Source: Haemophilus sp.
GTDB lineage: Bacteria > Pseudomonadota > Gammaproteobacteria > Enterobacterales > Pasteurellaceae
Reading direction: 5' to 3'
Assembly: GCA_019423005.1 (NCBI GenBank)
Contig: JAHZCF010000066.1
Location: forward strand, 8,358-72,357
DNA: 64,000 nt
Part shown: positions 45,773 through 57,338 of the stretch, piece after piece
Layout: the number at the start of each line of letters is the position of its first letter
Position numbering within the stretch: the stretch's first letter is position 1
Program-made: the position numbers and the translations under genes
Notes under the pieces: model-generated
The model's database searches: none
Seen by the model: only the letters and a program-made list of their open reading frames with translations
What the model was told of the DNA's origin: nothing

Positions 45773-46621
45773 ATGTATTCTATTGAACATAAAAATGTAG
45801 TGATTAGTATTTCAACGGCAGATAAACGCCGAAATCACATTATTGAACAATTTGGTCAAAAACAAATTCCTTTTGAATTTTTTGATGCATTCACGCCTTC
45901 TGATCGACTTGACGCTCATTTACAGCGTTACTTTCCAAATGTCAAAGCTACATCAAAGCTCACGGCAGGAGAGAAGGGATGTTTGATGAGCCACTTCATG
46001 CTATGGAAAAAGTGTGTTGACGATAATTTAGATTATATTTCTATTTTTGAGGATGATATTCTGCTTGGTGAGAATGCTGAACAATTTCTTGCGAATGATG
46101 AATGGCTAAAAGTGCGGTTCAATTTTCAAGAGATTTTTGTTTTGCGTTTAGAAACATTTTTAATGCCTGTTCAGCTAGAACATCAGCAACAAATTTTACC
46201 TTTCCAAGAAAGAAACATTGATATTTTAAAATCAAAGCATTTTGGTACTGCCGGTTACATTATTTCGAACGGGGCTGCGAAGTACCTCATCAATCTATTT
46301 GAAAAACTCGCCGTAGAGGAAATCAAAGCAATTGATGAGATCATGTTTAATGAACAGATTAATGTCAGTCTTTATCAAGTATACCAACTAAATCCAGCTA
46401 TTTGTGTGCAAGAATTGCAGTTAAATCAGGAGAATAGCTTACTGATAAGTGACTTGCAGCAAGAGCGTAAAAAAAATACAGCAGTGCACACCAAGAAAAC
46501 ATTAAAACAGCGTTTAACTCGGATAAAAGAAAATATTATACGAGCGCTAAATAAAGAAAAATGGAAAGAACAGCAACGCCTGAAAGAAATGCAAGGTAAA
46601 GACATTGTTCGTTTTATGTAG
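45773..46621 (+). CDS. GT25-family lipooligosaccharide glycosyltransferase
   Basis: The 282-residue protein shows the GT25 (LPS glycosyltransferase) pattern: VVISISTADKRRNHIIEQFG at the N-terminus, FFDAFTPSD, LTAGEKGCLMSHFMLWKKCV and the acidic ISIFEDDILLG. Such enzymes add galactose or related sugars to lipooligosaccharide in the cytoplasm. The C-terminus is basic (about residues 225-282), as for a peripheral membrane enzyme. It stands divergent from apaH in a sugar-transferase hotspot. Sugar specificity is unknown. A USS lies in the gene (about 46110). No tetranucleotide repeat is visible at its start. Confidence 0.85.
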   Translation: MYSIEHKNVVISISTADKRRNHIIEQFGQKQIPFEFFDAFTPSDRLDAHLQRYFPNVKATSKLTAGEKGCLMSHFMLWKKCVDDNLDYISIFEDDILLGENAEQFLANDEWLKVRFNFQEIFVLRLETFLMPVQLEHQQQILPFQERNIDILKSKHFGTAGYIISNGAAKYLINLFEKLAVEEIKAIDEIMFNEQINVSLYQVYQLNPAICVQELQLNQENSLLISDLQQERKKNTAVHTKKTLKQRLTRIKENIIRALNKEKWKEQQRLKEMQGKDIVRFM

Positions 46622-46643
46622 ATAAGTTGATGAAATACTTTAT

Positions 46644-46667
46644 ATAGGCTTAATCTCTTAAGCCTAT
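46644..46667. terminator. hairpin between convergent glycosyltransferase genes
   Basis: An approximately 10-bp stem (ATAGGCTTAA paired with TTAAGCCTAT, about 46644-46667) with a TCTC loop. T-runs are weak on either side. Confidence 0.5.
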
Positions 46668-46755
46668 TCATAAAAAGCGATTTACACGCAAAATCAACGT
46701 GATGACATTCTAAGGCTTGAAAACCACCAATGAGGCTGGTTGTTATTTTAGAAAA

Positions 46756-47646
46756 TTAAAAAATGTGATAGATAAATTTATATTTTATTTCTCTAATTAG
46801 CCTTCTTACTTTTGTTCTAAAGTCAACAACATCAAAATCAGCTTTAAAAGCTGGATAACTATTGCCGATTTCCTTAAATAGTGAATACCCTAAATTAGCT
46901 TTTAAGTGAGAACTTCGGCTAGACCAAAATTTATCTGGTCCAGGATAATGGTAAATCACCGCAGGAAATTGAATTTCTCGTTCTTTTCGATATTTTATAT
47001 AGCCAGATTCAGAAGGCGTGAAGTTAAATCTTGTATTTATAAATTTAACATCGTCTTTGAAAATACCATTTAAGATATCCTGATCTTGATACTTTATAAC
47101 ATCCTTATATTTATTTAACCAGGTCAGACTCACCTCTAGAACATTCAATTCTCGCCATCTTCGCATATTGATAAGAAGCACCCCGGCGTTAAAATAGTGA
47201 TGATTTTCTAAACCAATTTGGGCCTTATAATCGGCTTGCTCAATTTCAATAAAAAAATCCTTACATGCGGCAAGTGAATACTGTTCGATATCAGTATTCC
47301 ATAAATTATCTAATGAGCCATTTGTTAGCGTATCAACATCAATATAAAGTAACTTATCTACATTAGGGATATATTGAGTTATATTTAATCTAGCATAGGT
47401 GGCTAAAGAAATATAATTTATTGTAATGGGAAAATTAGCAAACTCATCTTTATCCACGTCTATGAATTTGATACTTTTTCCATGATTGCAAACGATGTTT
47501 TCTATAATTTCTTTATTGTTATTATCAATACCAAAATCCAAAACATAGAAACAAATTTCAGATTTAGAATTATTTTTTAATATACTTAGTATGCTAACGG
47601 CTAAATATGGTGCATAGTTATTATCAGATGAAAACGCGATATTCAT
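46756..47646 (-). CDS. GT8-family glycosyltransferase
   Basis: The 296-residue protein from ATG 47646 is of the GT8 family, whose members add glucose or galactose to LPS/LOS. Family signatures are MNIAFSSDNNYAPYLAVSI, the DxD motif in DKLLYIDVDTLTNGSLDNLW (metal and sugar nucleotide binding), and AACKDF...HHYFNAGVLLINMRRWRE. AAGGA eight bases before the start lies within the preceding gene, whose stop is one base away, so the pair is coupled. Codon usage is clearly more AT-rich than in the neighbouring housekeeping genes. Confidence 0.85.
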   Translation of the reverse strand: MNIAFSSDNNYAPYLAVSILSILKNNSKSEICFYVLDFGIDNNNKEIIENIVCNHGKSIKFIDVDKDEFANFPITINYISLATYARLNITQYIPNVDKLLYIDVDTLTNGSLDNLWNTDIEQYSLAACKDFFIEIEQADYKAQIGLENHHYFNAGVLLINMRRWRELNVLEVSLTWLNKYKDVIKYQDQDILNGIFKDDVKFINTRFNFTPSESGYIKYRKEREIQFPAVIYHYPGPDKFWSSRSSHLKANLGYSLFKEIGNSYPAFKADFDVVDFRTKVRRLIREIKYKFIYHIF

Positions 47647-47647
47647 A

Positions 47648-48793
47648 TTAGTCTTCCTTAACTGTATCAATTATTATTTTTCTAAGGTTTGTTGTGAAGT
47701 CAGCTATATTATGAATATTTTTGACATAAGCAATTCCAGCTTTAGCCTTTTCCTCTCTTATTGAATCATTTTGCATGAGCTTTTGAATTGCTTCTACATA
47801 AAGCTCAACTTTGTCAAAACCGTCCCCTAATACATCACCAACATGGATGCCAAATTTAGAGGTTAAATCCTCAGGGTTTCTGTTACTGACAAGGACGGTT
47901 CCATAAGAAAGTGCTTCTAAAAAAGAAATTGGGAGCGCTTCATGAATTGATGTATTCACTAAGATTTTTGCATCTCGAATAAAATTATTTTTTTCTATAC
48001 CATCGACATGCCCAACAAAATGTAAATTATTAATATTTAAATATTTATTTATAATTTCAGTGTTTTTATCAGACTCACGAAAGGTTTGACCTAACACATA
48101 AAATTGATATTCAGGTAACCTTGATGCAATTTCACAGAAAAGCCAATCTCTTTTTACTGATTCAATACGACCAAGAAAAATAATATTATTCTTCTTATTA
48201 TGTTTATCAAAATCAAAATTATTATCTATTTCTACTGGGTTTGGTAAATATTGGATACTAACATCATTATCTAGAGAATAAAGATCTTTTGCCTTTCTAT
48301 TTAAAAAATACCCTTGTGAAATAAATTTCACTCGATTTTGTTTATACATAGAATGAACAAGATCATAAATATCTTGATTATAATAAGATGTTTCAGGAAA
48401 GAGTTTAACTGTATTAATTTCATCCCACTCATAAGCTGGTCTTGGATCTTGAATCCAAAGAATAAGTTTCTTATTTATATCTAACTCATGTTTTAGAACC
48501 CAATCGTAAGTTAATTCAATCGAGAGATAAACATCGTAATTTTGCTTTTTAAGCCACAATTTAGAAAATAGTTTTCTTTTAGGGAGCTTATAAACATTAA
48601 CATCATCAACTTTTATTTTTTCTGTAAAATAACGATTTTTATTGCTACGGCCTAATAATACATCAATCTGGATTAGATCATTAGGAATATACTTAGCAAT
48701 AAGCCGGCGAGCAAGAAACCCATATCCACCATAAGCAGTTCCAGCACCACCAAAAAACTCATCTATAATCAAACCAACTTTTATTTTTTTCAT
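47648..48793 (-). CDS. GT4-family glycosyltransferase
   Basis: The 381-residue protein has a two-domain GT-B layout, with N-terminal KVGLIIDEFFGGAGTAYGGY and C-terminal IIFLGRIESVKRDWLFCEIA, then NTSIHEALPISFLEALSYGT with the EX7E-type motif and VLVSNRNPE. It belongs to GT4, which includes LPS hexose and heptose transferases. Acceptor and sugar are unknown. It is AT-rich and paired with the GT8 gene directly downstream. Together they are a plausible horizontally acquired LOS-modifying pair next to rsmA. Confidence 0.85.
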   Translation of the reverse strand: MKKIKVGLIIDEFFGGAGTAYGGYGFLARRLIAKYIPNDLIQIDVLLGRSNKNRYFTEKIKVDDVNVYKLPKRKLFSKLWLKKQNYDVYLSIELTYDWVLKHELDINKKLILWIQDPRPAYEWDEINTVKLFPETSYYNQDIYDLVHSMYKQNRVKFISQGYFLNRKAKDLYSLDNDVSIQYLPNPVEIDNNFDFDKHNKKNNIIFLGRIESVKRDWLFCEIASRLPEYQFYVLGQTFRESDKNTEIINKYLNINNLHFVGHVDGIEKNNFIRDAKILVNTSIHEALPISFLEALSYGTVLVSNRNPEDLTSKFGIHVGDVLGDGFDKVELYVEAIQKLMQNDSIREEKAKAGIAYVKNIHNIADFTTNLRKIIIDTVKED

Positions 48794-48833
48794 TATGAAT
48801 CCTTAGGTTATTTATTAATATGTACTGGGTAAT

Positions 48834-49697
48834 TTATAGCTCAGTTAATTCAAAAAGATTATTTTCATCATTTTCGGGTGGATTGTCCGCTAGCCAGTTC
48901 GCTAGTCGTGCATAATCTGCGATAGCTAAGTTTTCTGCGCGTGCATTTAAATCAATGCCAAGTGCGGTCAGATTTTCGGCTGAAAATAATGTTGAAAGCG
49001 CATTACGCAATGTTTTACGGCGTTGATTGAACGCTTGGGAGCAAACGCAGTTCAGCCAATATAAATCTTTTACTGGGTGCGGCAATTCTTTATGCGGAAT
49101 TAAACGCACGACAGCCGAATCCACTTTGGGTGCGGGTTTAAATGCAGAAGGTGGTACTTCAAGTACGGGCATCACTTGACAGAAGTATTGTGTCATAATG
49201 GTTAAACGACCGTAAGCTTTGCTATTTGGCCCTGCACATAATCGTTTTACCACTTCTTTTTGTAACATGAAGTGCATGTCTTGAATCACATCATGATATT
49301 TAAACAAGTGGAACATCAATGGAGTAGAAATGTTGTAAGGCAAGTTACCAAACACACGTAATTTCTGGCCTTTTTCTGCTAGGTTTTCTTGTGTATAAAG
49401 CTCACCAAAATCAAATTGCATGGCATCCGTTTCAATCACGGTAAGCTTCTGATGTAAAAATGGATGATGACGTAAACGTTCTGCTAGGTCTCGGTCAAGT
49501 TCTACTACAGTAAGATGATCGACAAGCTCACTAACAGGCTCCGTTAATGCACCAAGCCCAGGGCCAATTTCTACTAAGAATTGATTCGGTTGCGGGTGAA
49601 TCGCTGCCACAATTCCTTGAATGACAGAGGTGTCGTGTAAAAAGTTTTGTCCAAAGCGTTTACGGGCTGTATGGCCCAAGTGTTTTTTTGAGTTCAT
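48834..49697 (-). CDS. rsmA: 16S rRNA dimethyladenosine transferase
   Basis: RsmA (KsgA) dimethylates A1518 and A1519 of 16S rRNA and acts as a late 30S checkpoint. The 287-residue protein shows [20 protein letters not shown], the SAM-binding [27 protein letters not shown], the catalytic NLPYNIS motif, and [21 protein letters not shown] content and codon use look like the core genome, unlike the glycosyltransferase genes on both sides. Confidence 0.96.
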   Translation of the reverse strand: MNSKKHLGHTARKRFGQNFLHDTSVIQGIVAAIHPQPNQFLVEIGPGLGALTEPVSELVDHLTVVELDRDLAERLRHHPFLHQKLTVIETDAMQFDFGELYTQENLAEKGQKLRVFGNLPYNISTPLMFHLFKYHDVIQDMHFMLQKEVVKRLCAGPNSKAYGRLTIMTQYFCQVMPVLEVPPSAFKPAPKVDSAVVRLIPHKELPHPVKDLYWLNCVCSQAFNQRRKTLRNALSTLFSAENLTALGIDLNARAENLAIADYARLANWLADNPPENDENNLFELTEL

Positions 49698-49737
49698 AAA
49701 ATAGTCTAGTAAATGATAAAGTTTGTGGTTTATATCT

Positions 49738-50769
49738 TTAAATATCTAGCCACTCTGGTTTTATTTCTTTCGGGGAGATCTCGTTAACATTATCATGGTA
49801 ATGAAGAATATGGCATGCATTCTTAGAATTTGGATGCCAATGTGTAAAATTTTCTTTGTCTTGCGAGTAAAAACAAATCATAGGTTTATTTAACCCCGAA
49901 GCGATATGAACCGTTGATGTATCAACCGAAATAAGTAGAGCACAGTTTCTAATCAACTCAATTGTATGATAGATCGTTGTGTGAGGATTTGGATAAACAA
50001 ATACATCATTAAATTGATTAGCGATTCTACTTAAATGCTCATAAGTATCAGGTGTTGCAAGTAAGATTAGCTGATGTTTATTCGAGTCTCTAATATATGT
50101 TAAATAATCTACAATGTGAGAGTCATCAAACTTTCTATTTTTGCCATTTCCATAGAAGTTAATGGTAATAAAGTTATTTAACTTGTTGTCCGTAATAAAC
50201 TTAAGAATTTCTTCTTTAATTAAGTCATCTTGTGGAATGTCATAGCGATCATCACTTAGACTGATATTTGACTGAGCTAAAGCTTCTTTGTAAATTTCTG
50301 AAAAATGGCCGTCTTTAGTAATATTTATATTAAAAATATTATAATCTGCTTTTCTATAGCCGATATAACTACGGGCATTGAGTATTCTCAATAGCAACAA
50401 GTCTCGGTTTCTAAGTACAAGAGTTGGATCAATGACAACATCGTATCTTTCTTTTCTAATAAACAGTGCCGTCTTGATGTAGTCGAGAATGTTTCTTTTC
50501 TTTACAAGATAAATCTCATCAATGTTATGGTTTCTTTGAAACAGATAAGCGTTTTGTTTCGTGCAGATGACACCAATCTTTATCAAGGGGTTAAATTTCT
50601 TTATTTCCCGAAAAACAAAAGAACTCACGATATAGTCGCCAATTTTCCCATCTTGTCGCAAAAATAAGAAACTCTTAGGATGTTCTAAACTTTGGGGATT
50701 GTTGGATCTTGAGGATTTATCGAGCATCCATTTCCCCACTTTTAACCTTAGGGCTTTTAGCTTATTCAT
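49738..50769 (-). CDS. GT9-family (heptosyltransferase-like) glycosyltransferase
   Basis: The 343-residue protein from ATG 50769 has [20 protein letters not shown] near the N-terminus, the GT9 DxxGDxxxxxP-like loop in altered form, and [20 protein letters not shown], the nucleotide-sugar-binding end typical of ADP-heptose:LPS heptosyltransferases. It probably adds a core or outer-core sugar. A TTG at 50781 is also in frame. Its start overlaps the end of the upstream GT25 gene by eight bases. It is AT-rich, like the other LOS genes in this cluster. Confidence 0.82.
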   Translation of the reverse strand: MNKLKALRLKVGKWMLDKSSRSNNPQSLEHPKSFLFLRQDGKIGDYIVSSFVFREIKKFNPLIKIGVICTKQNAYLFQRNHNIDEIYLVKKRNILDYIKTALFIRKERYDVVIDPTLVLRNRDLLLLRILNARSYIGYRKADYNIFNINITKDGHFSEIYKEALAQSNISLSDDRYDIPQDDLIKEEILKFITDNKLNNFITINFYGNGKNRKFDDSHIVDYLTYIRDSNKHQLILLATPDTYEHLSRIANQFNDVFVYPNPHTTIYHTIELIRNCALLISVDTSTVHIASGLNKPMICFYSQDKENFTHWHPNSKNACHILHYHDNVNEISPKEIKPEWLDI

Positions 50770-51439
50770 ATCGATACTCAATTTTGTCTATTTCTGAGTC
50801 ACTGTTTAATCCTCTAAATACACATGGAGGTTCAATACCATAGGTATCAACGCGTGTTTTTTGGATTAATCCCGTTAGATAATCTGCAGGCAGTCTTATT
50901 GGATAAGCGTAATTAAGTAATTTTTTAGCACCTGATAGTGTAATTAAATAAGCGGTTGCATAGATAATGCATCTTCTTGAATTTTTTGAAGGTGCCTTGT
51001 AATGTGCAAGTCTATATCCTTCCACAATCCGTTTCTTAAAGAAATGGGATTTAACTTTTCCGTGATCAAAAAAGATCAACTCATGATTTTTATTAATTTT
51101 ATTGAGCGTATCTTCAACAATTTCCTTAAAGTGCTGTGAAACAATCGCATCGTCTTCAAGAATAATGGCACTTTTAATATTGTTTTCTACCATGTGCTCA
51201 TAAACTTTAATATGGCTTATTGCACAGCCAATTTCGCCGAGCGTTAAGGGCTTAGGTGATAAATAGTGTTTGGGATAGAAATCATAATCGACAGATTCTA
51301 ATACGGAAGCGGGCAGTTTTTTCCCATCTGTTGCATCAAAAAAACTAAAGTCTAACCCCAAACCAGAAAGTCGCTTAGCAATATTTTCTCTTCTTGTTGA
51401 ATGTTTTAAACTAATTACAATTATTTTAGGTATAGCCAT
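50762..51439 (-). CDS. GT25-family lipooligosaccharide glycosyltransferase (second copy)
   Basis: The 225-residue protein shows KIIVISLKHSTRRENIAKRL, FFDATDGKKLP, LTLGEIGCAISHIKVYEHMV and AIILEDDAIVS, the four GT25 landmarks in order. It is shorter than the GT25 gene at 45773 and ends soon after the DxD-like region and the SGAKKLLNYA helix. It leads a two-gene unit with the GT9 gene. No phase-variable tetranucleotide tract is seen near its start, unlike lic2A in H. influenzae. Confidence 0.85.
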   Translation of the reverse strand: MAIPKIIVISLKHSTRRENIAKRLSGLGLDFSFFDATDGKKLPASVLESVDYDFYPKHYLSPKPLTLGEIGCAISHIKVYEHMVENNIKSAIILEDDAIVSQHFKEIVEDTLNKINKNHELIFFDHGKVKSHFFKKRIVEGYRLAHYKAPSKNSRRCIIYATAYLITLSGAKKLLNYAYPIRLPADYLTGLIQKTRVDTYGIEPPCVFRGLNSDSEIDKIEYRYE

Positions 51440-51986
<547 letters not shown>

Positions 51987-52000
51987 TTTAGAAATAAAAG

Positions 52001-52031
52001 AAAAGCCGATATGTTGATATCGGCTTTTTTT
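52001..52031 (+). terminator. terminator after infA
   Basis: A perfect 12-bp stem (52001-52012 / 52017-52028) with a GTTG loop followed by T7. Confidence 0.9.
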
Positions 52032-52053
52032 GTTTGAAAAGCATACAAATTAT

Positions 52054-52081
52054 TTGAAGTATGAAAAAAAATCTGTATAAT
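52054..52081 (+). promoter_or_regulatory. promoter of the rpsF operon
   Basis: TTGAAG (52054-52059) and TATAAT (52076-52081) are spaced by 16 bases, followed by a GC-rich start region (CAGCGCCC). This is a strong promoter shape suited to a ribosomal protein operon. Confidence 0.75.
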
Positions 52082-52090
52082 CAGCGCCCT

Positions 52091-52175
52091 TAGCCACGTT
52101 CATTTTTTCGTTCCTTGCCTTTGCAGATTGGTGGCTAATCTACGTCAAAGGCTGATTAACCCGTAAGGAGCAGTA
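52091..52175 (+). promoter_or_regulatory. structured leader of rpsF, possible S6:S18 autoregulatory site
   Basis: TAGCCAC (52091-52097) pairs with GTGGCTA (52131-52137), and a CCG lies in the later TTAACCCGTAAGGAG ahead of the start codon. rpsF leaders in many bacteria bind the S6:S18 complex; the match here rests on position and the stem only. Confidence 0.4.
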
Positions 52176-52539
52176 ATGCGTCACTACGAAATCGTGTTTA
52201 TGGTTCATCCGGACCAAAGCGAGCAAGTACCAGGTATGATCGAACGTTACACAGGTTCTGTTAAAGAAGCTGGTGGTCAAGTTCATCGCCTAGAAGATTG
52301 GGGTCGTCGTCAATTAGCGTACCCAATTAACAAATTACACAAAGCACACTATGTGCTTATGAATGTAGAAGCGCCTCAACAAGTCATCGACGAGCTAGAA
52401 ACGACTTTCCGTTATAACGATGCTGTATTACGCAGTCTTGTTATCCATACTAAGCACGCCGTAACCGAAGCGTCCCCAATGAAAGCGGCTAAAGAAGAAC
52501 GTAAACCTTTAGCTGAAGTTGAAAACAACGATTTTGAGG

Positions 52540-52553
<14 letters not shown>
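52176..52553 (+). CDS. rpsF: 30S ribosomal protein S6
   Basis: S6 binds the platform of the 30S subunit with S18. The 125-residue protein begins [20 protein letters not shown] and includes [20 protein letters not shown] and YVLMNVEAP, ending in an acidic tail (NDFEDAEE) that may be glutamylated in related bacteria. AAGGAG precedes ATG 52176. priB overlaps its end, giving the rpsF-priB-rpsR-rplI operon. Confidence 0.98.
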
Positions 52554-53108
<555 letters not shown>

Positions 53109-53122
53109 GAAGGAGTTAGGAA

Positions 53123-53572
53123 ATGCAAGTAATTCTTTTAGATAAAATCGTTCACCTAGGTAACGTAGGTGATCAAGTTAATGTTAAATCTGGTTTCGCT
53201 CGTAACTTCTTAATCCCACAAGGTAAAGCAGTTATGGCAACTAAAGCTAACATTGAACACTTTGAAACACGTCGTGCAGAGTTAGAAGCAGCGGCAGCAG
53301 CAAGTCTTGCAGCAGCTCAAGCTCGCGCAGCACAAGTGACTGCATTAGGTTCTGTAACTATCGCATCTAAAGCTGGTGATGAAGGTCGTTTATTCGGTGC
53401 AATCACTACTCGTGATGTAGCAGAAGCAGTAACTGCAGCTGGTGTTGAAATTGCGAAAAGCGAAGTTCGTTTACCAAACGGTCCAATCCGTACTCTTGGT
53501 GACCACGATGTTCGTTTCCAACTTCACGGCGAAGTATTTGCAACATTAGATGTTATCGTTGTTGCAGAATAA
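53123..53572 (+). CDS. rplI: 50S ribosomal protein L9
   Basis: L9 is an elongated 50S protein with N-terminal rRNA-binding domain ([40 protein letters not shown]), a long connecting helix (about residues 42-74, Ala/Glu-rich) and a C-terminal globular domain. The product has 149 residues, the standard length. AAGGAG precedes ATG 53123. It is the last gene of the operon; two terminators follow. Confidence 0.98.
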   Translation: MQVILLDKIVHLGNVGDQVNVKSGFARNFLIPQGKAVMATKANIEHFETRRAELEAAAAASLAAAQARAAQVTALGSVTIASKAGDEGRLFGAITTRDVAEAVTAAGVEIAKSEVRLPNGPIRTLGDHDVRFQLHGEVFATLDVIVVAE

Positions 53573-53594
53573 TTATCAAAGTTTTTGATAAAAG

Positions 53595-53625
53595 AAAACC
53601 CGACGTTATGTCGGGTTTTTTGTTT
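53595..53625 (+). terminator. terminator after rplI
   Basis: A perfect 10-bp stem (53595-53604 / 53610-53619) with a GTTAT loop followed by T6. Confidence 0.9.
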
Positions 53626-53666
53626 TTCTGGATTAAGAAAATATTTTGGTTATTTGTCGAGAATAA

Positions 53667-53696
53667 AAAAGTGCGGTCATTTTTGACCGCACTTTT
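53667..53696. terminator. USS-pair terminator between rplI and frdD
   Basis: Opposed uptake sequences form a perfect 13-bp stem (53667-53679 / 53684-53696) with a T4 loop and A/T-rich tails, serving both converging operons. Confidence 0.85.
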
Positions 53697-53720
53697 ATTT
53701 ATCAATTTAGTATTTTTAAA

Positions 53721-54065
53721 TTACAAACCTAATACGGCAAATAACACCCAAACAGTGTAAATGGTTGCGAGGCCGTAGAAGATAAATCCGCCTGCTGGCA
53801 CGTGGATTTTAAGATCGTGCATCGCGTGATGGATACGGTGTAAACCACACCACATTGGGAAAATGGTTAAAACTAAGATAACTAATTTTCCGATCCAAGA
53901 ATAAGCGAATGTAATTAGGTTATGTGGATCAATTAATCCGAATGGTAATAATAAACCAAGGATTAAGATCACAACAGGGAAGAAAATCGCGCTGACAGTT
54001 CCGCCAGCACCAAACATCAACCATACTGGTGGTTCACCAGAGCGTTTTGGATTTTGATCGACCAT
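53721..54065 (-). CDS. frdD: fumarate reductase membrane anchor FrdD
   Basis: FrdD is one of two hydrophobic anchors of quinol:fumarate reductase. The 114-residue protein has three membrane helices (about residues 16-42, 55-80, 92-114), with the [20 protein letters not shown] stretch that in FrdD lies near the quinone site. It is the last gene of frdABCD and follows frdC with an 11-base gap. Confidence 0.95.
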   Translation of the reverse strand: MVDQNPKRSGEPPVWLMFGAGGTVSAIFFPVVILILGLLLPFGLIDPHNLITFAYSWIGKLVILVLTIFPMWCGLHRIHHAMHDLKIHVPAGGFIFYGLATIYTVWVLFAVLGL

Positions 54066-54076
54066 TTTTTCTCTCC

Positions 54077-54487
54077 CTACATATAAACTAAAATTAATGC
54101 GATAACACTAATCACAGCTGTCACTGCCCAAAGTGCATTTCTTAACACGTGATGTGGTAAACGTTCATTTTTAACAATGATGTTCATCACTTTTGGTGTC
54201 ATCACGAAATAAGTTGCAGTGTGATATAAGGTCGCAATTAATGTGATGATATTTAAGAACACCACAATTGGATTTCTTAAGAAGCCAATGAAATCAACAA
54301 TACCTAAGCCTGGTACAGGATTGCTTGCAAGGCAAAGTACACCGTAAAGCAATACGATACAGAACCACACAGCAAAGATAGAAGTTGCTTCACGTACCAT
54401 ATACGCTTTGTAGAAATCCAATTTTTGCCACCAAGTAGCCGTCATTGGGCGAACATATTTTTTGCGTTTACTTACTGTTACTGACAT
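54077..54487 (-). CDS. frdC: fumarate reductase membrane anchor FrdC
   Basis: The 136-residue anchor has three hydrophobic helices, with [28 protein letters not shown] at the N-terminus (given here in two parts) and [19 protein letters not shown] between helices two and three. Together with FrdD it binds menaquinol. It begins ten bases after frdB ends. Confidence 0.95.
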   Translation of the reverse strand: MSVTVSKRKKYVRPMTATWWQKLDFYKAYMVREATSIFAVWFCIVLLYGVLCLASNPVPGLGIVDFIGFLRNPIVVFLNIITLIATLYHTATYFVMTPKVMNIIVKNERLPHHVLRNALWAVTAVISVIALILVYM

Positions 54488-54497
54488 ATTCTTCCCC

Positions 54498-55268
54498 TTA
54501 GCCTTTTGGTTTTAGCATTGAGATAACATAATCTTTGGCACTTTCCACTTTTCCTTGGTTGATTGCAGAAGCTGGATCCACGTGTTTTGGACAAACTTCT
54601 GAGCAATAGCCAACGAAAGTACAACTCCAAACCCCGTTTTTACCATTTAATAATGACATACGTTTTGCTTTACCATGGTCACGGTTATCAAGGTTGTAAC
54701 GGTGTGCCATTGTAATCGCTGCAGGACCCAAGAATTCAGGATTTAAACCAAATTGAGGGCAAGCGGCATAGCATAAACCACAGTTGATACACATTGAGAA
54801 TTGACGATATTTCTCAAGCTGTGCTGGGGTTTGTTTAGTACGGCTTACTTGCAATTCTTTCGATGGATGTGGTTTACCATCTAATGCAGGTGCTTCGTTA
54901 CCAATAATATAAGGTTTAATTGCCTCTAAACTTTCGATAAAGTGGCTTAAATCAACCACTAAGTCGCGTTCAATAGGGAAGTTTGCTAATGGTTCAATAC
55001 GCATATGGCCGCTGTAATCACGTAAGAACGTTTTACAAGCCAATTTAGGTTTGTTATTCACCATCATCCCACAAGAACCGCAGATCGCCATACGGCAAGA
55101 CCAGCGATAAGAAAGAGACGGTTCAAGTTTATCTTTAATGTAACCTAACGCATCTAAAAGAGAAGTTTGGTTATCATAAGGTACTTGATAAGAGCTTAAA
55201 TGTGGCTCTTGATCATTTTCTGGGTTGTAGCGTAATACTTCTACAGTCATTACTGGTGAATTAGCCAT
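54498..55268 (-). CDS. frdB: fumarate reductase iron-sulfur subunit
   Basis: FrdB carries the 2Fe-2S, 4Fe-4S and 3Fe-4S clusters that link the quinol site to FrdA. The 256-residue protein from ATG 55268 shows [20 protein letters not shown] for the 2Fe-2S cluster, [13 protein letters not shown] for the 4Fe-4S cluster and [18 protein letters not shown] for the third. A longer in-frame N-terminus to 55328 would lie within frdA and is not preferred. Its start overlaps the frdA end by eight bases. Confidence 0.96.
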   Translation of the reverse strand: MANSPVMTVEVLRYNPENDQEPHLSSYQVPYDNQTSLLDALGYIKDKLEPSLSYRWSCRMAICGSCGMMVNNKPKLACKTFLRDYSGHMRIEPLANFPIERDLVVDLSHFIESLEAIKPYIIGNEAPALDGKPHPSKELQVSRTKQTPAQLEKYRQFSMCINCGLCYAACPQFGLNPEFLGPAAITMAHRYNLDNRDHGKAKRMSLLNGKNGVWSCTFVGYCSEVCPKHVDPASAINQGKVESAKDYVISMLKPKG

Positions 55269-57060
55269 TTGCTTGCTCCTTAGCTTTCGCAGCCGCTTCT
55301 GCCGCTTCTGCTTCAGCACCATAAACACGTTTTGCTGGTTGAGATTTAGTGATTTTCACCGGACTGTATTCAATACGCGGTGCATCATCGCCATTGTAGT
55401 AAGCAAGGGTGTGTTTTAAATAATTCACATCATCACGTTCAGTATAGTCTAAGCGTTGGTGTGCACCACGAGACTCTTTACGTTCAATCGCAGAGTTTGC
55501 AATAGATTGAGCTACATCAAGGATGTAACCTAATTCTACAGTGTAAAGCACATCGGTATTGAATACGCTTGAACGGTCTGCAACACGAATACGTTTATAA
55601 CGTTCTTTAAGCTCAGCAATTTTATCTACTGCTTTTTGCATGCTTTCTTGGTCACGGTAGATACCACAACCTTCTTCCATTACGGTACCCATTTCATCAC
55701 GAATTTCAGACCAAGATTCATTACCTTCTTGGTCATAAAGCGCTTTAAGGCGAGCGACAACATCTTGCGCTTGTGCATCAATTGCAGCACGATTTGTAGA
55801 TTGAGCTTCTGCTGCACGTTGTGCGGCATATTCACCTGCAACACGGCCTAAAACCACTAATTCTGCAAGTGAGTTAGAACCTAAACGGTTTGCACCGTGT
55901 AAACCAGAAGAAGCACATTCACCCACAGCAAATAACCCTTTAATGCGAGTTTCGCTGTTGTAATCCACTTCGATACCACCCATGGTGTAGTGAACAACTG
56001 GACGTACAGGGATTGGTTCATTAACTGGGTTTACACCTTCATAAGCACTTGCTAATTCACAAATGAATGGAAGACGTTCATGTAAATATTTTTCACCTAA
56101 GTGACGTAAGTCAAGGTGAACCACATCAACACCTTTTGCAGTTTTTAAGGTGTTGCCTTTTTTCCATTCTTGCCAGAATGCTTGTGAAACTTTATCACGC
56201 GGACCAAGTTCCATATATTTGTTTTCAGGTTTACCGATTGGGGTTTCAGGGCCTAGACCATAATCTTGTAAATAACGGTAGCCGTTTTTATTCACTAAGA
56301 TACCGCCTTCACCACGACAACCTTCAGTCATCAAGATACCGGTGTTCGGTAAGCCGGTTGGGTGGTATTGGACGAATTCCATATCACGAAGAGGAACACC
56401 ATGACGATATGCCATTGATAAACCATCACCAGTTACGATACCGCCGTTGGTGTTGAATTTAAATGCACGACAGCCACCACCAGTTGCAATTACAACCGCA
56501 TTTGCGTTGATTTGAACAAGTGAGCCTTCCATCATATTCATCGCCACCATACCGCGAGCATGGCCATCATCAACTAAGATGTCTAAAACGAAGTGCTCGT
56601 CAAAACGTTGAATTTGTGGATATTGAATGGATGTTTGGAAAAGAGTATGTAATAAGTGGAAACCGGTTTTATCTGCTGCGAACCAAGTACGTTCGATTTT
56701 CATCCCACCGAAACGACGCACGTTTACATCACCATCGGCTTTACGGCTCCAAGGGCAGCCCCAACGTTCAAGTTGAGTCATTTCCACTGGAGAATGTTCA
56801 ACGAAATATTCCACCACATCTTGTTCACATAACCAGTCACCACCGGCAACGGTATCGTGGAAGTGTTTATCGTAGGAATCTTCCTCTTTAATTACTGCGG
56901 CCGCACCGCCTTCTGCTGCAACCGTATGGCTACGCATAGGATAAACCTTAGAAACTAATGCGATCTTTAAGTTAGGGTTTGCTTCTGCTGCTGCAATTGC
57001 TGCACGTAAACCGCCGCCACCGGCACCAACAATAGCAATATCGACATTAACCGTTTGCAC
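55261..57060 (-). CDS. frdA: fumarate reductase flavoprotein subunit
   Basis: FrdA holds covalent FAD and reduces fumarate to succinate, the last step of anaerobic fumarate respiration. The 599-residue protein starts at GTG 57060 ([20 protein letters not shown]), with GGAGG five bases upstream; E. coli frdA also begins with GTG. The FAD-linking histidine is in [15 protein letters not shown], and active-site regions include the [20 protein letters not shown] segment and the [10 protein letters not shown] motif. It heads frdABCD and is divergent from epmA, as in E. coli. Confidence 0.96.
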   Translation of the reverse strand: MQTVNVDIAIVGAGGGGLRAAIAAAEANPNLKIALVSKVYPMRSHTVAAEGGAAAVIKEEDSYDKHFHDTVAGGDWLCEQDVVEYFVEHSPVEMTQLERWGCPWSRKADGDVNVRRFGGMKIERTWFAADKTGFHLLHTLFQTSIQYPQIQRFDEHFVLDILVDDGHARGMVAMNMMEGSLVQINANAVVIATGGGCRAFKFNTNGGIVTGDGLSMAYRHGVPLRDMEFVQYHPTGLPNTGILMTEGCRGEGGILVNKNGYRYLQDYGLGPETPIGKPENKYMELGPRDKVSQAFWQEWKKGNTLKTAKGVDVVHLDLRHLGEKYLHERLPFICELASAYEGVNPVNEPIPVRPVVHYTMGGIEVDYNSETRIKGLFAVGECASSGLHGANRLGSNSLAELVVLGRVAGEYAAQRAAEAQSTNRAAIDAQAQDVVARLKALYDQEGNESWSEIRDEMGTVMEEGCGIYRDQESMQKAVDKIAELKERYKRIRVADRSSVFNTDVLYTVELGYILDVAQSIANSAIERKESRGAHQRLDYTERDDVNYLKHTLAYYNGDDAPRIEYSPVKITKSQPAKRVYGAEAEAAEAAAKAKEQANG

Positions 57061-57190
57061 GATATCCTCCAATCAATAGAAAGTAAAAAAATAAAACGCC
57101 CTAAATTAATAGGGGCATGTTGTCATTCTGCCATTTTTGTTTACAAATTAGTAACTTTTTTTCTGGAATAAACGGACAAAATACCAAAAG

Positions 57191-57206
57191 TGTGATCTAA
57201 CTCAAA
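57191..57206. promoter_or_regulatory. candidate FNR/CRP site upstream of frdA
   Basis: TGTGATCTAACTCAAA lies about 130 bases ahead of the frdA start. It fits the FNR form (TTGAT-N4-ATCAA) at eight of ten positions and the CRP form about equally. Anaerobic control by FNR would suit frd; binding is inferred. Confidence 0.45.
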
Positions 57207-57338
57207 AAAGTTAGTTTTTTATATATTTATAGATGATAACCGTTTGCGTTTAAGAATGATTTAGTCGGATTATTGAGTTAAAAATCACTCTTGTTTACAA
57301 TAGCCTAATTCATTTTAAAGGTGAAAACGGAGAAAAAA

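Noticed and set aside
50762..51439. lic2A with CAAT phase-variable repeats
   Set aside because: The gene is GT25 like lic2A, but no tetranucleotide repeats are present in or before it, so the name was not used.
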